Assembly (NCBI RefSeq): GCF_019722725.1
Contig: NZ_CP077941.1
Span: 2,666,001-2,730,000, forward strand
DNA: 64,000 nucleotides
Reading direction: 5' to 3'
Source of the DNA: Vreelandella profundi
GTDB taxonomy: Bacteria > Pseudomonadota > Gammaproteobacteria > Pseudomonadales > Halomonadaceae
Shown: piece after piece, positions 26,577-35,238 of the stretch
How the letters are laid out: every line of letters begins with the position of its first letter
How positions within the stretch are numbered: position 1 is the stretch's first letter
Translations under genes and position numbers: made by a program
The notes under the pieces: generated by a model
The model's input: the letters and a program-made list of their open reading frames with translations, nothing else
Told to the model about the DNA's origin: nothing
Databases searched by the model: none

Positions 26577-27512
26577 ATGAAAATTGTCGTACACATTGAT
26601 GAGGCAGCGCAGTGGCAGGCAGCCCTTTCTGAAGCTTTACCCCACGCCACTGTGCTAACCAGCGCGGCACCAGAAAATGAACGCAAAAACGCTGACTATC
26701 TGGCCATTTGGAAAGCGCCCGCTCATTTACTGCAAGAGCAGACCCGACTCAAAGGCATCATTAATTTAGGCGCGGGAGTGGATCACCTGCTCAAAACGCC
26801 CGGGCTTCCCAGCAACGTACCGATTGTAAAACTTCGTGATGCCGGCATGGGCGATCTGATCGCGGACTATGCGCTGTATGGCGTGCTGCATTTCTATCGC
26901 AGCATGGACCGCTACGCAGTGCAGCAGCAAAGCGCCACGTGGCAACCTCAAGGTGTCGTAGAAAAATCCCAGTGGCCGGTGGGAGTATTAGGCCTCGGCG
27001 CGATTGGCAGCTTCGTGGCCAGCGCGCTGCAGCAGGCCGGATTCCCGGTATTAGGCTGGAGTCGCTCGCCCAAAAAAATCAGCGGCGTGCACTGTTTTCA
27101 CGACGATGACGGGCTAACTGAACTGCTGGGTCAGGTGCAAACTCTGATCACTATTTTGCCTGACACCGCCGCCACGCAAAACATTCTCAACGCCGAACGA
27201 CTGGCCCTGCTGCCCAAAGGGGCCAGCATTATTAACCCCGGCCGCGGCAGCTTGATTGATGAACAGGCGCTGCTCAAAGCGCTGGGGCACGCTGACCAGC
27301 CGGGCCATATTCGGGGTGCGCTCCTGGACGTTTTCCACGAAGAGCCGCTGCCCGCCAACAATCCGCTCTGGCAGCATCCTAAGGTTATCGTCACGCCCCA
27401 TATGGCCGGCCCTACGCCGCTCAACGATGCCATCGACCAAGTGATCTCCTATTTAAATGCCTTTGAAGCGGGCGATCACCTTGCAACGGTTAATCCTGAC
27501 GCGGGCTACTGA
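26577..27512 (+). CDS. ghrA: Glyoxylate/hydroxypyruvate reductase A-like 2-hydroxyacid dehydrogenase
   Basis: D-2-hydroxyacid dehydrogenase of 311 residues, the GhrA length. The nucleotide-binding fold has VLGLGAIGSFVA. Catalytic residues fall in NPGRGSLIDE (arginine), LLDVFHEEPLP (glutamate) and VTPHMAGPT (histidine). It reduces glyoxylate to glycolate and hydroxypyruvate to glycerate with NAD(P)H. It diverges from doeA and is followed by a DUF3108 gene 92 bases on. A functional link to the apionate genes 3.5 kb away is possible but only speculative. Confidence 0.88.
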   Translation: MKIVVHIDEAAQWQAALSEALPHATVLTSAAPENERKNADYLAIWKAPAHLLQEQTRLKGIINLGAGVDHLLKTPGLPSNVPIVKLRDAGMGDLIADYALYGVLHFYRSMDRYAVQQQSATWQPQGVVEKSQWPVGVLGLGAIGSFVASALQQAGFPVLGWSRSPKKISGVHCFHDDDGLTELLGQVQTLITILPDTAATQNILNAERLALLPKGASIINPGRGSLIDEQALLKALGHADQPGHIRGALLDVFHEEPLPANNPLWQHPKVIVTPHMAGPTPLNDAIDQVISYLNAFEAGDHLATVNPDAGY

Positions 27513-27604
27513 CGCAAGCTCCCAGCCCCGATATACTGGTGCGCGATGAACCAAGTACTGGCGAAAGGCTCTTAAGGCGGTACGTTTTTTTGGAGGAAGG
27601 GTCT

Positions 27605-28330
27605 TTGGTCAATGTCTTAGCACGACCCGCTGCCAAACGATTGGCAGGCGCGGCACTCAGCCTTATTGGGCTTTTTTCAAGCACTGTGACACTAGCGGAA
27701 AGCGAGCCTACGTTTAAGGATCCGCAGCCCTTTGAAGCCCAGTACCGGCTTGAAGTTCGCGGTTGGCCTGGCGCCACCATTACGCATCGGCTATCTAACG
27801 AAGGTAGTCATTGGTTAAGCGATATGCGCTTTTCGATTACCGTTGTGCGCGGCCAAGAGCTCAGTCGCTTTTCACTTCGCGACGACACCGCTCACCCACT
27901 GCTTTACAGCAGCAGTTATTCCCTGCTGGGCGTGGGCGATAGCTACCAGCTAAGCGAAAGTGAGATACCCACTTTGGACCGTCAAACAGCGCTGTTTGAT
28001 CTCTCACGACGGGCGGGTCACGAAAACTGCACCGAAAGCACGCTCTGCGAGATTGAGTTTGTTGATCACAAAGGGCGCGATGAGCATTTTCAGTACTATG
28101 TTGAGAAGCAGCTCATTACCGATCCTACTAGCATGGGATTGCCTGACGGTGAGTTTGAGGCACTTGAAGTTTCGCTGATTGATATTGAGAAGCCTGATCG
28201 CCTTCTAAAGCTGCGTTTTCATCCCGACTGGCCCGGGCTGATTCTCTCAGCCGTATATCAAAAAGAGGGTAGCCGCGAAACACAGCTAACGTTAACTAAC
28301 TTCAATCCAAACGGGGGCACAGCACCCTAA
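27605..28330 (+). CDS. DUF3108 protein, exported
   Basis: Periplasmic protein of 241 residues. The start is taken as TTG 27605 because a strong GGAGGAAGG lies just upstream and the resulting N-terminus is a good signal peptide (MVNVLARPAAKRLAG.. to TLA-ESEP). A GTG at 27539 is in frame but would hide the signal. The mature part has the DUF3108 beta-rich pattern: FEAQYRLEVRGWPGATITHR near the start and 'FEALEVSLIDIEKPDRLLKLRFHPDWPGLILSAVYQKEG' late. Function unknown. Two cysteines (ENCTESTLCEIEF) may form a disulfide. Its stop abuts the next start. Confidence 0.82.
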   Translation: MVNVLARPAAKRLAGAALSLIGLFSSTVTLAESEPTFKDPQPFEAQYRLEVRGWPGATITHRLSNEGSHWLSDMRFSITVVRGQELSRFSLRDDTAHPLLYSSSYSLLGVGDSYQLSESEIPTLDRQTALFDLSRRAGHENCTESTLCEIEFVDHKGRDEHFQYYVEKQLITDPTSMGLPDGEFEALEVSLIDIEKPDRLLKLRFHPDWPGLILSAVYQKEGSRETQLTLTNFNPNGGTAP

Positions 28331-29263
28331 ATGCTTTCGGGTTTACTGATTGTTTTACTCCCGCTGGTGCTGGGCTACCTGGTGCCGGTGCGTTCTGCCC
28401 GCGTACAGAATCAGATAAACCGGGCCGTTAGCGGCTCGGTTTATCTGATTCTGCTGTTTATGGGCATTAGCCTGGCGGGCCTTGAAAACCTCACCAGCCA
28501 GCTTTCTCGCTTAGGTGGCAACGCGCTGCTGCTGTTTAGCATTACCACGCTATTTAACCTATCGGCGCTTTGGTGGCTATCGCAGCGCCTGCGTCTGCAT
28601 ACCGCTAATTCACCGGTGGTAAAAAATGCCCCCGCCAGCAAGCTGGCGGCTATGCAGGGCTCGCTATTGCTGGTCGCGGTGGTGGCAGGCGGCGTTATTG
28701 CTGGTCTATTAGCAGGCCCCTACGTTGGCGAAACGCTGTTCAACACCACCGATCTACTCGCCGAATGGGTGCTCTATTTACTGCTGGTATTGATTGGCTG
28801 CCAACTGCGCAATTCCGGCATGCCGCTAAAACAAATACTGCTTAACAAGATGGGGCTTGCGATTGCCGTCACGCTGGCACTCAGCTCATTGCTAGCCGGT
28901 TTAGTTGCCGCCCCGCTGCTGTCGCTGAGCTGGAATGAAGGCCTTGCCATGGCATCAGGTTTTGGCTGGTATTCGCTTTCCGCCATTCTTATCGGCGACC
29001 AGCTAGGCCCGCTGATGGGCGGCGTAGCGTTTTTCAACGACCTCACTCGCGAGCTTCTCGCCTTTATCTTGATTCCACTGGTGATTCATCGCCACACCGC
29101 ACTTGCTATCGGCTACGGCGGCGCCACCTCGATGGATTTCACGCTGCCCGTGATCCAGCAGCACGGCGGCGTCGCCTGCGTGCCTATTGCCGTGGTCAGT
29201 GGCTTTATCCTCTCGCTGCTTTCACCACCGCTTATTCTGTTTTTTCTTTCGCTGTCGAGTTAG
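28331..29263 (+). CDS. lysO: LysO/YbjE-family lysine exporter
   Basis: Inner-membrane protein of 310 residues with about eight to nine helices. It matches the DUF340 (LysO) family, with 'MLSGLLIVLLPLVLGYLVPV' at the N-terminus and 'GLAMASGFGWYSLSAILIGDQLGPLMG' plus GGATSMDFTLPVIQQHGG later. LysO of E. coli exports lysine and its toxic analogues. ATG follows the DUF3108 stop directly, so they are co-transcribed. Its TAG overlaps the stop of the convergent GntR gene by four bases. Confidence 0.9.
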   Translation: MLSGLLIVLLPLVLGYLVPVRSARVQNQINRAVSGSVYLILLFMGISLAGLENLTSQLSRLGGNALLLFSITTLFNLSALWWLSQRLRLHTANSPVVKNAPASKLAAMQGSLLLVAVVAGGVIAGLLAGPYVGETLFNTTDLLAEWVLYLLLVLIGCQLRNSGMPLKQILLNKMGLAIAVTLALSSLLAGLVAAPLLSLSWNEGLAMASGFGWYSLSAILIGDQLGPLMGGVAFFNDLTRELLAFILIPLVIHRHTALAIGYGGATSMDFTLPVIQQHGGVACVPIAVVSGFILSLLSPPLILFFLSLSS

Positions 29264-29970
29264 CTGTTCAAGCAGTAGAGCAGACGTGCGCGCTCCAGAT
29301 GCTTACGCATTTCCTCAACGGCCGCATCCCCGTCTCTCTGCTCGATACAGTCAAGAATTCTGGCATGCTCTCGCAGGGTAATATCTTCATTACCCTCCCA
29401 GTGTAAAAAACTTGCGTGGAAACGCGCTAGCCAGCCCAACATGGCCTGACTGGTAGCCATGAAAATCGGGTTTTGGGTAATGCCTGCAATAGCGGTATGA
29501 AAGGCCATATCAGCCTCGATAAAGGCCTGCGCGTTTTGATTTAAATGGCCGCGTTGCTTCTCCAGCAGCTCACGTAAATGTGTAATGTCGGCGGCAGATG
29601 CTTGACGTGCGGCTTTCTCCACCATGCCAAGCTCAAAAAATGTACGCGCCTCTTTCAGTTGTTCAAGCGACTGTGACGAGCTAGCGAGCATGTGACGGGC
29701 GGTCAAATCGATCTGTGAAATCAATCCCATGGCGGTAGGCTGCAGCACTTTTGGCCGTTGGCCGTGATTAATTTCAACTAGCCCTATTCGCTCCAGCGTC
29801 TGCATCGCCTCACGAATTGCCGGCCTCCCCACGCCATAACTATCCATTAGTTCTCGCTCGGAAGGCAGCGTATCGCCAGCGGTATACTGCCCCGCTTCAA
29901 TCATTTCATACAGTCGATCAAACACCTCATCTGACAGCTTGCGCCGAGTAATTTTAGGAGCTGGTTGCAC
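29260..29970 (-). CDS. GntR/FadR-family regulator, likely of the apionate operon
   Basis: Regulator of 236 residues. The N-terminal winged helix is 'LSDEVFDRLYEMIEAGQYTAGDTLPSERELMDSYGVGRPAIREAMQTLERIGLVEI', followed by an all-helical FCD ligand domain with metal-site-like histidines (DMAFHTAIAG, REHARILDCIEQ). The NanR/UxuR-like group responds to sugar acids. It faces the apnO-dctPQM-RLP-kinase operon across a 236-base region with a likely promoter and palindrome, so it is the probable repressor of that operon. Confidence 0.92.
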   Translation of the reverse strand: MQPAPKITRRKLSDEVFDRLYEMIEAGQYTAGDTLPSERELMDSYGVGRPAIREAMQTLERIGLVEINHGQRPKVLQPTAMGLISQIDLTARHMLASSSQSLEQLKEARTFFELGMVEKAARQASAADITHLRELLEKQRGHLNQNAQAFIEADMAFHTAIAGITQNPIFMATSQAMLGWLARFHASFLHWEGNEDITLREHARILDCIEQRDGDAAVEEMRKHLERARLLYCLNS

Positions 29971-30086
29971 GTTTATCTCTCCCTAGTAAGCCAAACGGTG
30001 GCTTGGTTATCCAATGAGCGCCTGCAGTCTAGCGCTGCCGTGCATTAAATATTGCCAAATAGACGCAAATACGACTAAAGCAGCGT

Positions 30087-30119
30087 TTGACATACTGCTA
30101 TAGATATTATGTCATCATA
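30087..30119 (+). promoter_or_regulatory. Putative sigma-70 promoter with palindrome before apnO
   Basis: A perfect -35 TTGACA (30087-30092) and a 4/6 -10 TGTCAT (30110-30115) are 17 bases apart. A palindrome-like element TATGTCATCATA (30108-30119) covers the -10 and is a candidate operator for the divergent GntR regulator. Confidence 0.45.
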
Positions 30120-30205
30120 CCAGTTGACGAGCAATCAGCACCTTCCTTTTTAAACTCGTCCAACCACTTGGCTAACGCCATATCACCTCTTCATTGGAGT
30201 TTGCT

Positions 30206-31033
30206 ATGACCAACATTGCCCTTATCGGCGCAGGCGGAAAAATGGGTTACCGCCTGTCGAGCAACTTAAAACAGTCAGATTACACCGTCAGCCATGTGGA
30301 ATTGAGTGACGCTGGTCGCCAGCGCCTATCAGAAGGACTGGGGATCAGTTGCATCGATGCCAACCAAGCTGTGCCCGATGCTCAGGTAGTGATACTAGCA
30401 GTTCCAGACACCCTAGTGGGTCGCGTTGCTGAAGAGCTATCGCCACTGATGGCCAGCGGCACCATGGTCATTACACTAGATGCCGCCGCCCCTTTTGCTG
30501 GCCACCTGCCTAACCGTGACGATTTGGTCTATTTCGTGACGCACCCTTGCCACCCACCGATCTTCAATGATGAAACAGACCTAGATGCCAAGCGCGACTA
30601 CTTTGGCGGAGCCAAGGCTAAGCAGCACATTGTCAATGCGCTAATGCAGGGACCTGAAGAGCTCTACCCACTGGGCGAAGCGATCGCTAAAACTATCTAC
30701 GCACCGGTTGTTCGCTCACATCGTGTCACGGTCGAACAGATGGCACTGCTTGAGCCTGGCCTTTCGGAAACGGTATGCGCCACGTTGCTGGTGGTCATGC
30801 GGGAAGCAATGGACGAAGTCGTCGCCCGCGGCGTTGATCAGCAGTGCGCACGTGACTTTTTGCTGGGCCACATGAATATTCTCGCTGCCGTTATTTTCGA
30901 TGAGCAGCCCGGCGTTTTCTCTGATGCCTGCAACAAGGCCATTGAAAATGGTAAACCGCAATTGATGCGCGATGATTGGAAACGCGTATTTGAACCTGAA
31001 GAAATTGCCGAAAGCATTCGCCGTATCACCTAA
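30206..31033 (+). CDS. apnO: D-apionate oxidoisomerase-type dehydrogenase ApnO
   Basis: Protein of 275 residues from ATG 30206, which has TTGGAG six bases upstream. The N-terminus is a Rossmann fold (IALIGAGGKMGYRLS), and the rest is an all-helical domain of the phosphogluconate dehydrogenase type. Stretches such as 'FVTHPCHPPIFNDETDLDAKRDYFGG' and 'MALLEPGLSETVCATLLVVMREAMDE' match my memory of ApnO, which oxidises and isomerises D-apionate to 3-oxo-isoapionate. The gene order with a TRAP system, RuBisCO-like protein and DUF1537 kinase supports this. Activity is not proven by sequence. Confidence 0.82.
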   Translation: MTNIALIGAGGKMGYRLSSNLKQSDYTVSHVELSDAGRQRLSEGLGISCIDANQAVPDAQVVILAVPDTLVGRVAEELSPLMASGTMVITLDAAAPFAGHLPNRDDLVYFVTHPCHPPIFNDETDLDAKRDYFGGAKAKQHIVNALMQGPEELYPLGEAIAKTIYAPVVRSHRVTVEQMALLEPGLSETVCATLLVVMREAMDEVVARGVDQQCARDFLLGHMNILAAVIFDEQPGVFSDACNKAIENGKPQLMRDDWKRVFEPEEIAESIRRIT

Positions 31034-31100
31034 TCCAGTTTGCCTAACGCCGCTCAAGCATCAGCACACCAACACTAATTACAAAAATTTGGAGTATAAG

Positions 31101-32087
31101 ATGACGACCTTTCGCCTCCACAAAATATCCACGGCCATCACCGCGGCCCTTGCTCTAGCCGCTAGCGCGTCGGCGTATGCGGTACAAGAGATGAACCTTG
31201 CGTTCACTCCGCCGCTCAACTCACATTATGGCGAAGCCGGTCAAGCGTTTGCTGATGAGATCGACCGGCTTAGCGATGGAGAGTTTAAAATCAACCTGCG
31301 TCCCGCCAGCGCCCTGGGCGGTGAACGAGACGTTCTGGAAGGGCTGCAAATCGGCTCTGTCGAGCTGACACTGACCTCAACGGGCCCTATCGGCAATTTC
31401 GTACCTTCTGTTTACGCTCTCGATTTTCCGTTTCTGTTTCGCGATTACGATCACGCCCACAAAGTACTTGATGGCGAGATTGGCCAGTCGTTGTTGGAGG
31501 AGTTTGAAGACGAAGGCTTGATTGGTCTGGCGTGGGCCGAAAACGGCTTTCGGCACCTGACCAATAGCGTGCGACCGGTTGAAAAACCTGAAGATATGGA
31601 AGGCATGAAGATCCGCACTATGGAAAATCAGGTGCATCTTGAAACCTTCAAGGCGCTAGGCGCTGCACCAACGCCTATCTCCTGGACAGAAGTCATCACC
31701 GCTCTTCAGCAGGGCACCATCGACGGCCAGGAAAACCCGATTCCCATTCTAACGGTTAACAGCATGTGGGAGATTCAGGACTACCTGACGCTCACAGGTC
31801 ATGTTTACTCCCCCACAGCATTGGTGATGTCGAAAATATATTGGGACGACCTCAATGAAGAGCAGCAGGGCTGGTTTCGTCAAGCCGCACAGGTAGCTGC
31901 CCAAACCTCTCGGGATGCCGTCCAGCGCATTGAAGCGGAAGGTGTGGAGCTACTGCGTAGTAATGGCATGGAAGTCGTCACCGAGATTGATTACGAGCAG
32001 TTCCGAGAAGCTGTTGAGCCTGCCTACGAGCGCTATGCCGAGCAGTATGGTAGTGAGCTTCTGGAGCGTATTCGCGCAACTGAATGA
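31101..32087 (+). CDS. TRAP transporter solute-binding protein (DctP family)
   Basis: Periplasmic receptor of 328 residues from ATG 31101 with GGAG six bases upstream; the longer frame overlaps apnO and is rejected. The signal peptide ends AYA-VQE. Family marks are 'VELTLTSTGPIGNFVPSVYALDFPFLFRDY', GMKIRTMENQVHLETFKALGAAPTPISW (carboxylate-binding arginine) and 'ALQQGTIDGQENP'. DctP receptors bind organic acids with a carboxylate. Its place between apnO and the permease genes suggests apionate or a related sugar acid. Confidence 0.92.
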   Translation: MTTFRLHKISTAITAALALAASASAYAVQEMNLAFTPPLNSHYGEAGQAFADEIDRLSDGEFKINLRPASALGGERDVLEGLQIGSVELTLTSTGPIGNFVPSVYALDFPFLFRDYDHAHKVLDGEIGQSLLEEFEDEGLIGLAWAENGFRHLTNSVRPVEKPEDMEGMKIRTMENQVHLETFKALGAAPTPISWTEVITALQQGTIDGQENPIPILTVNSMWEIQDYLTLTGHVYSPTALVMSKIYWDDLNEEQQGWFRQAAQVAAQTSRDAVQRIEAEGVELLRSNGMEVVTEIDYEQFREAVEPAYERYAEQYGSELLERIRATE

Positions 32088-32152
32088 GTAGCCCTCTGCT
32101 GCGTGCCTTCTCACGGGGAGGCACTTTTTCTCCGACGATGAGGTTGTCGCTT

Positions 32153-32680
32153 ATGTTGTCGTTTCTGAACACCCTAACTCAGGGCCTCATTAAGCTCGCC
32201 CATAATCTTGCCGCGCTCCTTCTCGCACTGGCAGTCGCACTAGTTGCGTACCAGGTGTTTACTCGCTTTATTCTCGGCGACCCGGCCGCCTGGTCAGAAA
32301 TCCTGGCACGCGGTTTCATCATCTGGAGCGTTTTTCTGGTCAGCGCAGCTGCATTTTGGTACGGCGCCATGATCTCTATTGATCTTTTCCTGGATCGCCT
32401 CCCGCCGCGCTTACGTATTTTTGGCCAGCGTCTGGTATGTACTGCGGTACTAACACTGCTGACGATTCTGGTCTGGCAAGGCTATCTGATTACGCTGCGT
32501 GTTTCTGGTCAGCAAATAGCCATGCTTGCAATTCCCATGTCATGGTTTTATGCCGCGATACCCACTGGCTGTGCCGTCGCCATCGTCGCAGTGGTCGCAC
32601 GCCAGCTCTGCGCCGAATATCAGCATCATCACCAACACCGCGCACAGCCTATCCGCACTGATGCAGGAGAAACGCTATGA
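32153..32680 (+). CDS. TRAP transporter small permease (DctQ family)
   Basis: Membrane protein with four helices; 175 residues from ATG 32153, chosen for GAGGT eight bases upstream. In-frame starts at 32084 (ATGA overlap with dctP) and 32138 have no good ribosome site. Typical DctQ features are 'LLALAVALVAYQVFTRFILGDPAAWSEILARGFIIWSVFLVSAAAFWYGAMISIDL', the YQVFxR and W-S-E motifs. It forms the Na+-driven complex with DctM and overlaps its gene by four bases. Confidence 0.88.
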   Translation: MLSFLNTLTQGLIKLAHNLAALLLALAVALVAYQVFTRFILGDPAAWSEILARGFIIWSVFLVSAAAFWYGAMISIDLFLDRLPPRLRIFGQRLVCTAVLTLLTILVWQGYLITLRVSGQQIAMLAIPMSWFYAAIPTGCAVAIVAVVARQLCAEYQHHHQHRAQPIRTDAGETL

Positions 32681-33951
32681 ATCTGGCGATCGGCTCAGCG
32701 TTGATCGCGCTGTTTGCCCTGTCGATACCTATTGCGGTTGCCATCGCCTTAACCGCAGTAATTGGTCTTTACTTCTTCAGCGGCGTGCCGCTTCTGGTCG
32801 TTCCCCAGCGTATGTTCGTGGGTCTGGATAGCTTTCCACTAATGGCGGTACCGTTCTTCATTTTAGCTGGCCACATTATGAGCAATGGCGGTATTGCCAC
32901 CCGCATGGTTGAGTTTGCCCGCTCACTAGTGGGCGGAATTCAGGGTGGCTTAGCCTGTACCTGCGTGGTGACCTGCATGATGTTTGCAGCCATCTCAGGC
33001 TCCAGCGTGGCAACTACTTTTGCGATTGGTGCCATTTTGATTCCTGCGATGGTAGCGAGGGGCTATCCGGCGCCTATGGCCGCCTCTATACAGGCATCAT
33101 CGGCTGAGCTGGGCATTATCATCCCTCCGTCCGTGCCATTGATTCTCTACGGTGTCAGCACAGAAACCTCTATTACTCAGTTATTTCTTGCTGGTTTCGG
33201 GCCAGGCCTGTTAATCGGTCTCGCGCTGATACTGATGGTCATCATTTGGTGTCGCATCAAAGGCTACGGCACTCAGGATGGCGATTTACGCTCGCCCGCC
33301 TGGCCCGCCTTCAAGAGAGCCTTTCTTGCTCTATTGATGCCGGTGATTATTATCGGCGGCATCTACGGTGGCATCTTTACTCCGACAGAGGCCTCGGCGA
33401 TTGCCGTTTTGTACGGGCTATTTCTAGGAATGGTGGTGTACCGAACCATAAAGCCTGGCGACCTGCCGCGTATTTTTCGCGAGAGTGCTCTTTCTGCAGG
33501 ATCGATCATGCTAATTATCGCCGCGGCCTCCATTCTCAGCTTTGTGATTGGACGTTCAGGAATAGCCAGTGATATTGGTGCCTGGGCACAGAGCACATTT
33601 GATAATCGCTACACCTTCCTTTTGGCGATCAACATGTTGCTATTACTGGTTGGCATGTTTATCGAGACTTCTGCGGCTATTTTAATTCTTGCTCCCATCT
33701 TGGCTCCGATCGCTATTGGTTTCGGCATCGACCCCGTGCACTTTGGGATCGTGATCGTGGTGAATTTGGCCTTGGGTATGTTCACTCCGCCATTGGGAGT
33801 CAATTTATTTGCAGCAGCCCAGGTCGCTAAACTGCCCGTTGAGCAACTGTTTCGCTTTTTGCTTCCTCCGGTATTTACCATGATCACCTGCCTGATGCTG
33901 ATTACCTACGTACCGATGATTTCGCTCTTTTTACGCGACCTTCTGTTTTGA
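32677..33951 (+). CDS. TRAP transporter large permease (DctM family)
   Basis: Membrane protein of 424 residues with about twelve helices, the transport subunit. Family marks are 'RMFVGLDSFPLMAVPFFILAGHIMSNGGIATRMVEFA', 'MMFAAISGSSVATTFAIGAILIPAM', 'ASSAELGIIIPPSVPLILYGVSTETSITQLFLAG', and 'LALGMFTPPLGVNLFAA'. Transport is driven by the sodium gradient. Its start overlaps dctQ as ATGA, and the RuBisCO-like gene follows after 18 bases. Confidence 0.95.
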   Translation: MNLAIGSALIALFALSIPIAVAIALTAVIGLYFFSGVPLLVVPQRMFVGLDSFPLMAVPFFILAGHIMSNGGIATRMVEFARSLVGGIQGGLACTCVVTCMMFAAISGSSVATTFAIGAILIPAMVARGYPAPMAASIQASSAELGIIIPPSVPLILYGVSTETSITQLFLAGFGPGLLIGLALILMVIIWCRIKGYGTQDGDLRSPAWPAFKRAFLALLMPVIIIGGIYGGIFTPTEASAIAVLYGLFLGMVVYRTIKPGDLPRIFRESALSAGSIMLIIAAASILSFVIGRSGIASDIGAWAQSTFDNRYTFLLAINMLLLLVGMFIETSAAILILAPILAPIAIGFGIDPVHFGIVIVVNLALGMFTPPLGVNLFAAAQVAKLPVEQLFRFLLPPVFTMITCLMLITYVPMISLFLRDLLF

Positions 33952-33969
33952 TCTGCCGGAGCTTTACTA

Positions 33970-35238
33970 ATGAGCACACGCATTTACGCCCACTACATGA
34001 TTGAAACGCCTTACAACGTTGAACATGCCGCAAACGTGATGGCAGGAGAGCAGTCGTCAGGAACTTTCACCCGCCTTGCCAACGAAACCGATGCCTTACG
34101 TGAAGCTCATGGTGCAATCGTCGAGAGTATCGAGATGTTGGACGCGGTCGATACCCCCTCGCTACCCATGCGCAACGATCTAGCCCCTCAAGGTCATACC
34201 CTTTTTCAACGCGCTCGGGTAAAGCTCTCATGGCCGCTGAAAAATATGGGGCCTTCACTGCCGAACCTGGTTTCGACCGTGGCTGGCAACCTATTTGAGC
34301 TGAAAGAATTTTCTGCGTTGAAGTTACTCGATATCGAGTTGCCCGATTCCTTCGCGAATGCCTACTCCGGCCCCCAGTTCGGAATAACCGGTACACGGCA
34401 ACTCTCCGGCATTTCCAGCGGCCCTATGATCGGGACTATTATTAAACCCAGCGTGGGCCTCTCCGCCGCTGAAACTGCCGATATGGTGGAGCAACTGGTG
34501 ATGGGAGGCATTGATTTCATCAAGGACGATGAGCTACAGGCCAACGGGCCCCATAACCCGCTGCGGGCACGTGTCGATGCCGTCATGCCAATCATCAACG
34601 CCCATGCAGAACGTACCGGCAAAAAGGTTATGTACGCCTTCAATATCAGTGGCGATATCGACGAAATGCGCGCCCAGCACGACTATGTGGTGGCTGCAGG
34701 TGGCACCTGTGTCATGGTGGCAGTTAACAGCGTAGGTTTAGCAGGTGTGGCATACCTCCGCCGTCATTGCGAAGTGGCCCTGCATGGCCATCGTGCAGGC
34801 TGGGGCATGTTCAGCCGATCTCCACATGTAGGAATGGCGTTCACGGCCTACCATAAATTATGGCGGTTAGCGGGGATCGATCATATCCATGTGAATGGCT
34901 TGCGCAATAAGTTTAGTGAAGAGGACGATAGTGTCATTACGAGTGCTCGCGCCTGCCAAACGCCCATGTTCGAGAGCCCGACAGCTGGCTATCAGATCAT
35001 GCCGGTGTTCTCTTCAGGACAAAGCGCTGCCCAAGTCGGGGATACTTATCAAGCGCTCGGAAATAGCGACCTTATTTACTGCTGCGGTGGCGGCATTATG
35101 GCGCATCCTGGTGGAATTGCAGGCGGAGTAGCCAGCCTGCGCCAAGCATGGCAAGCAGCCATTGCGGACATTCCCATGGCGGCCTATGCCCGTGAACATC
35201 GCGAACTTGCCCAAGCCATTGAGACTTTTGGCTTATGA
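33970..35238 (+). CDS. RuBisCO-like protein (form IV), probable 3-oxo-isoapionate-4-phosphate enzyme (OiaX/OiaT type)
   Basis: RuBisCO large-chain family protein of 422 residues with an N-terminal small domain and a C-terminal barrel. It keeps the barrel lysine K159 in IIKPSVGLS, the carbamylation and metal motif K185-DDE, HGHR at 272-275, a loop-6-like lysine K314 (GLRNK), and the phosphate-site glycines CCGGGIMAHPGG. Relatives in apionate pathways either decarboxylate 3-oxo-isoapionate 4-phosphate (OiaX) or split it to 3-phosphoglycerate and glycolate (OiaT). No tetrulose-phosphate isomerase gene lies near, which mildly favours the second. It is not a CO2-fixing enzyme; no small subunit or phosphoribulokinase is present. 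Confidence 0.85.
   Translation: MSTRIYAHYMIETPYNVEHAANVMAGEQSSGTFTRLANETDALREAHGAIVESIEMLDAVDTPSLPMRNDLAPQGHTLFQRARVKLSWPLKNMGPSLPNLVSTVAGNLFELKEFSALKLLDIELPDSFANAYSGPQFGITGTRQLSGISSGPMIGTIIKPSVGLSAAETADMVEQLVMGGIDFIKDDELQANGPHNPLRARVDAVMPIINAHAERTGKKVMYAFNISGDIDEMRAQHDYVVAAGGTCVMVAVNSVGLAGVAYLRRHCEVALHGHRAGWGMFSRSPHVGMAFTAYHKLWRLAGIDHIHVNGLRNKFSEEDDSVITSARACQTPMFESPTAGYQIMPVFSSGQSAAQVGDTYQALGNSDLIYCCGGGIMAHPGGIAGGVASLRQAWQAAIADIPMAAYAREHRELAQAIETFGL

Noticed and set aside
31101..33951. DctPQM as the ectoine importer of the doe cluster
   Set aside because: The genes lie inside the apnO/RuBisCO-like/kinase operon with overlaps and are 5 kb from doeA behind a different regulator, so apionate-type substrates are more likely.
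33970..35238. True carbon-fixing RuBisCO
   Set aside because: There is no small subunit, phosphoribulokinase or carboxysome gene; the protein is short, and several catalytic-site stretches differ from forms I-III. The context is sugar-acid degradation.
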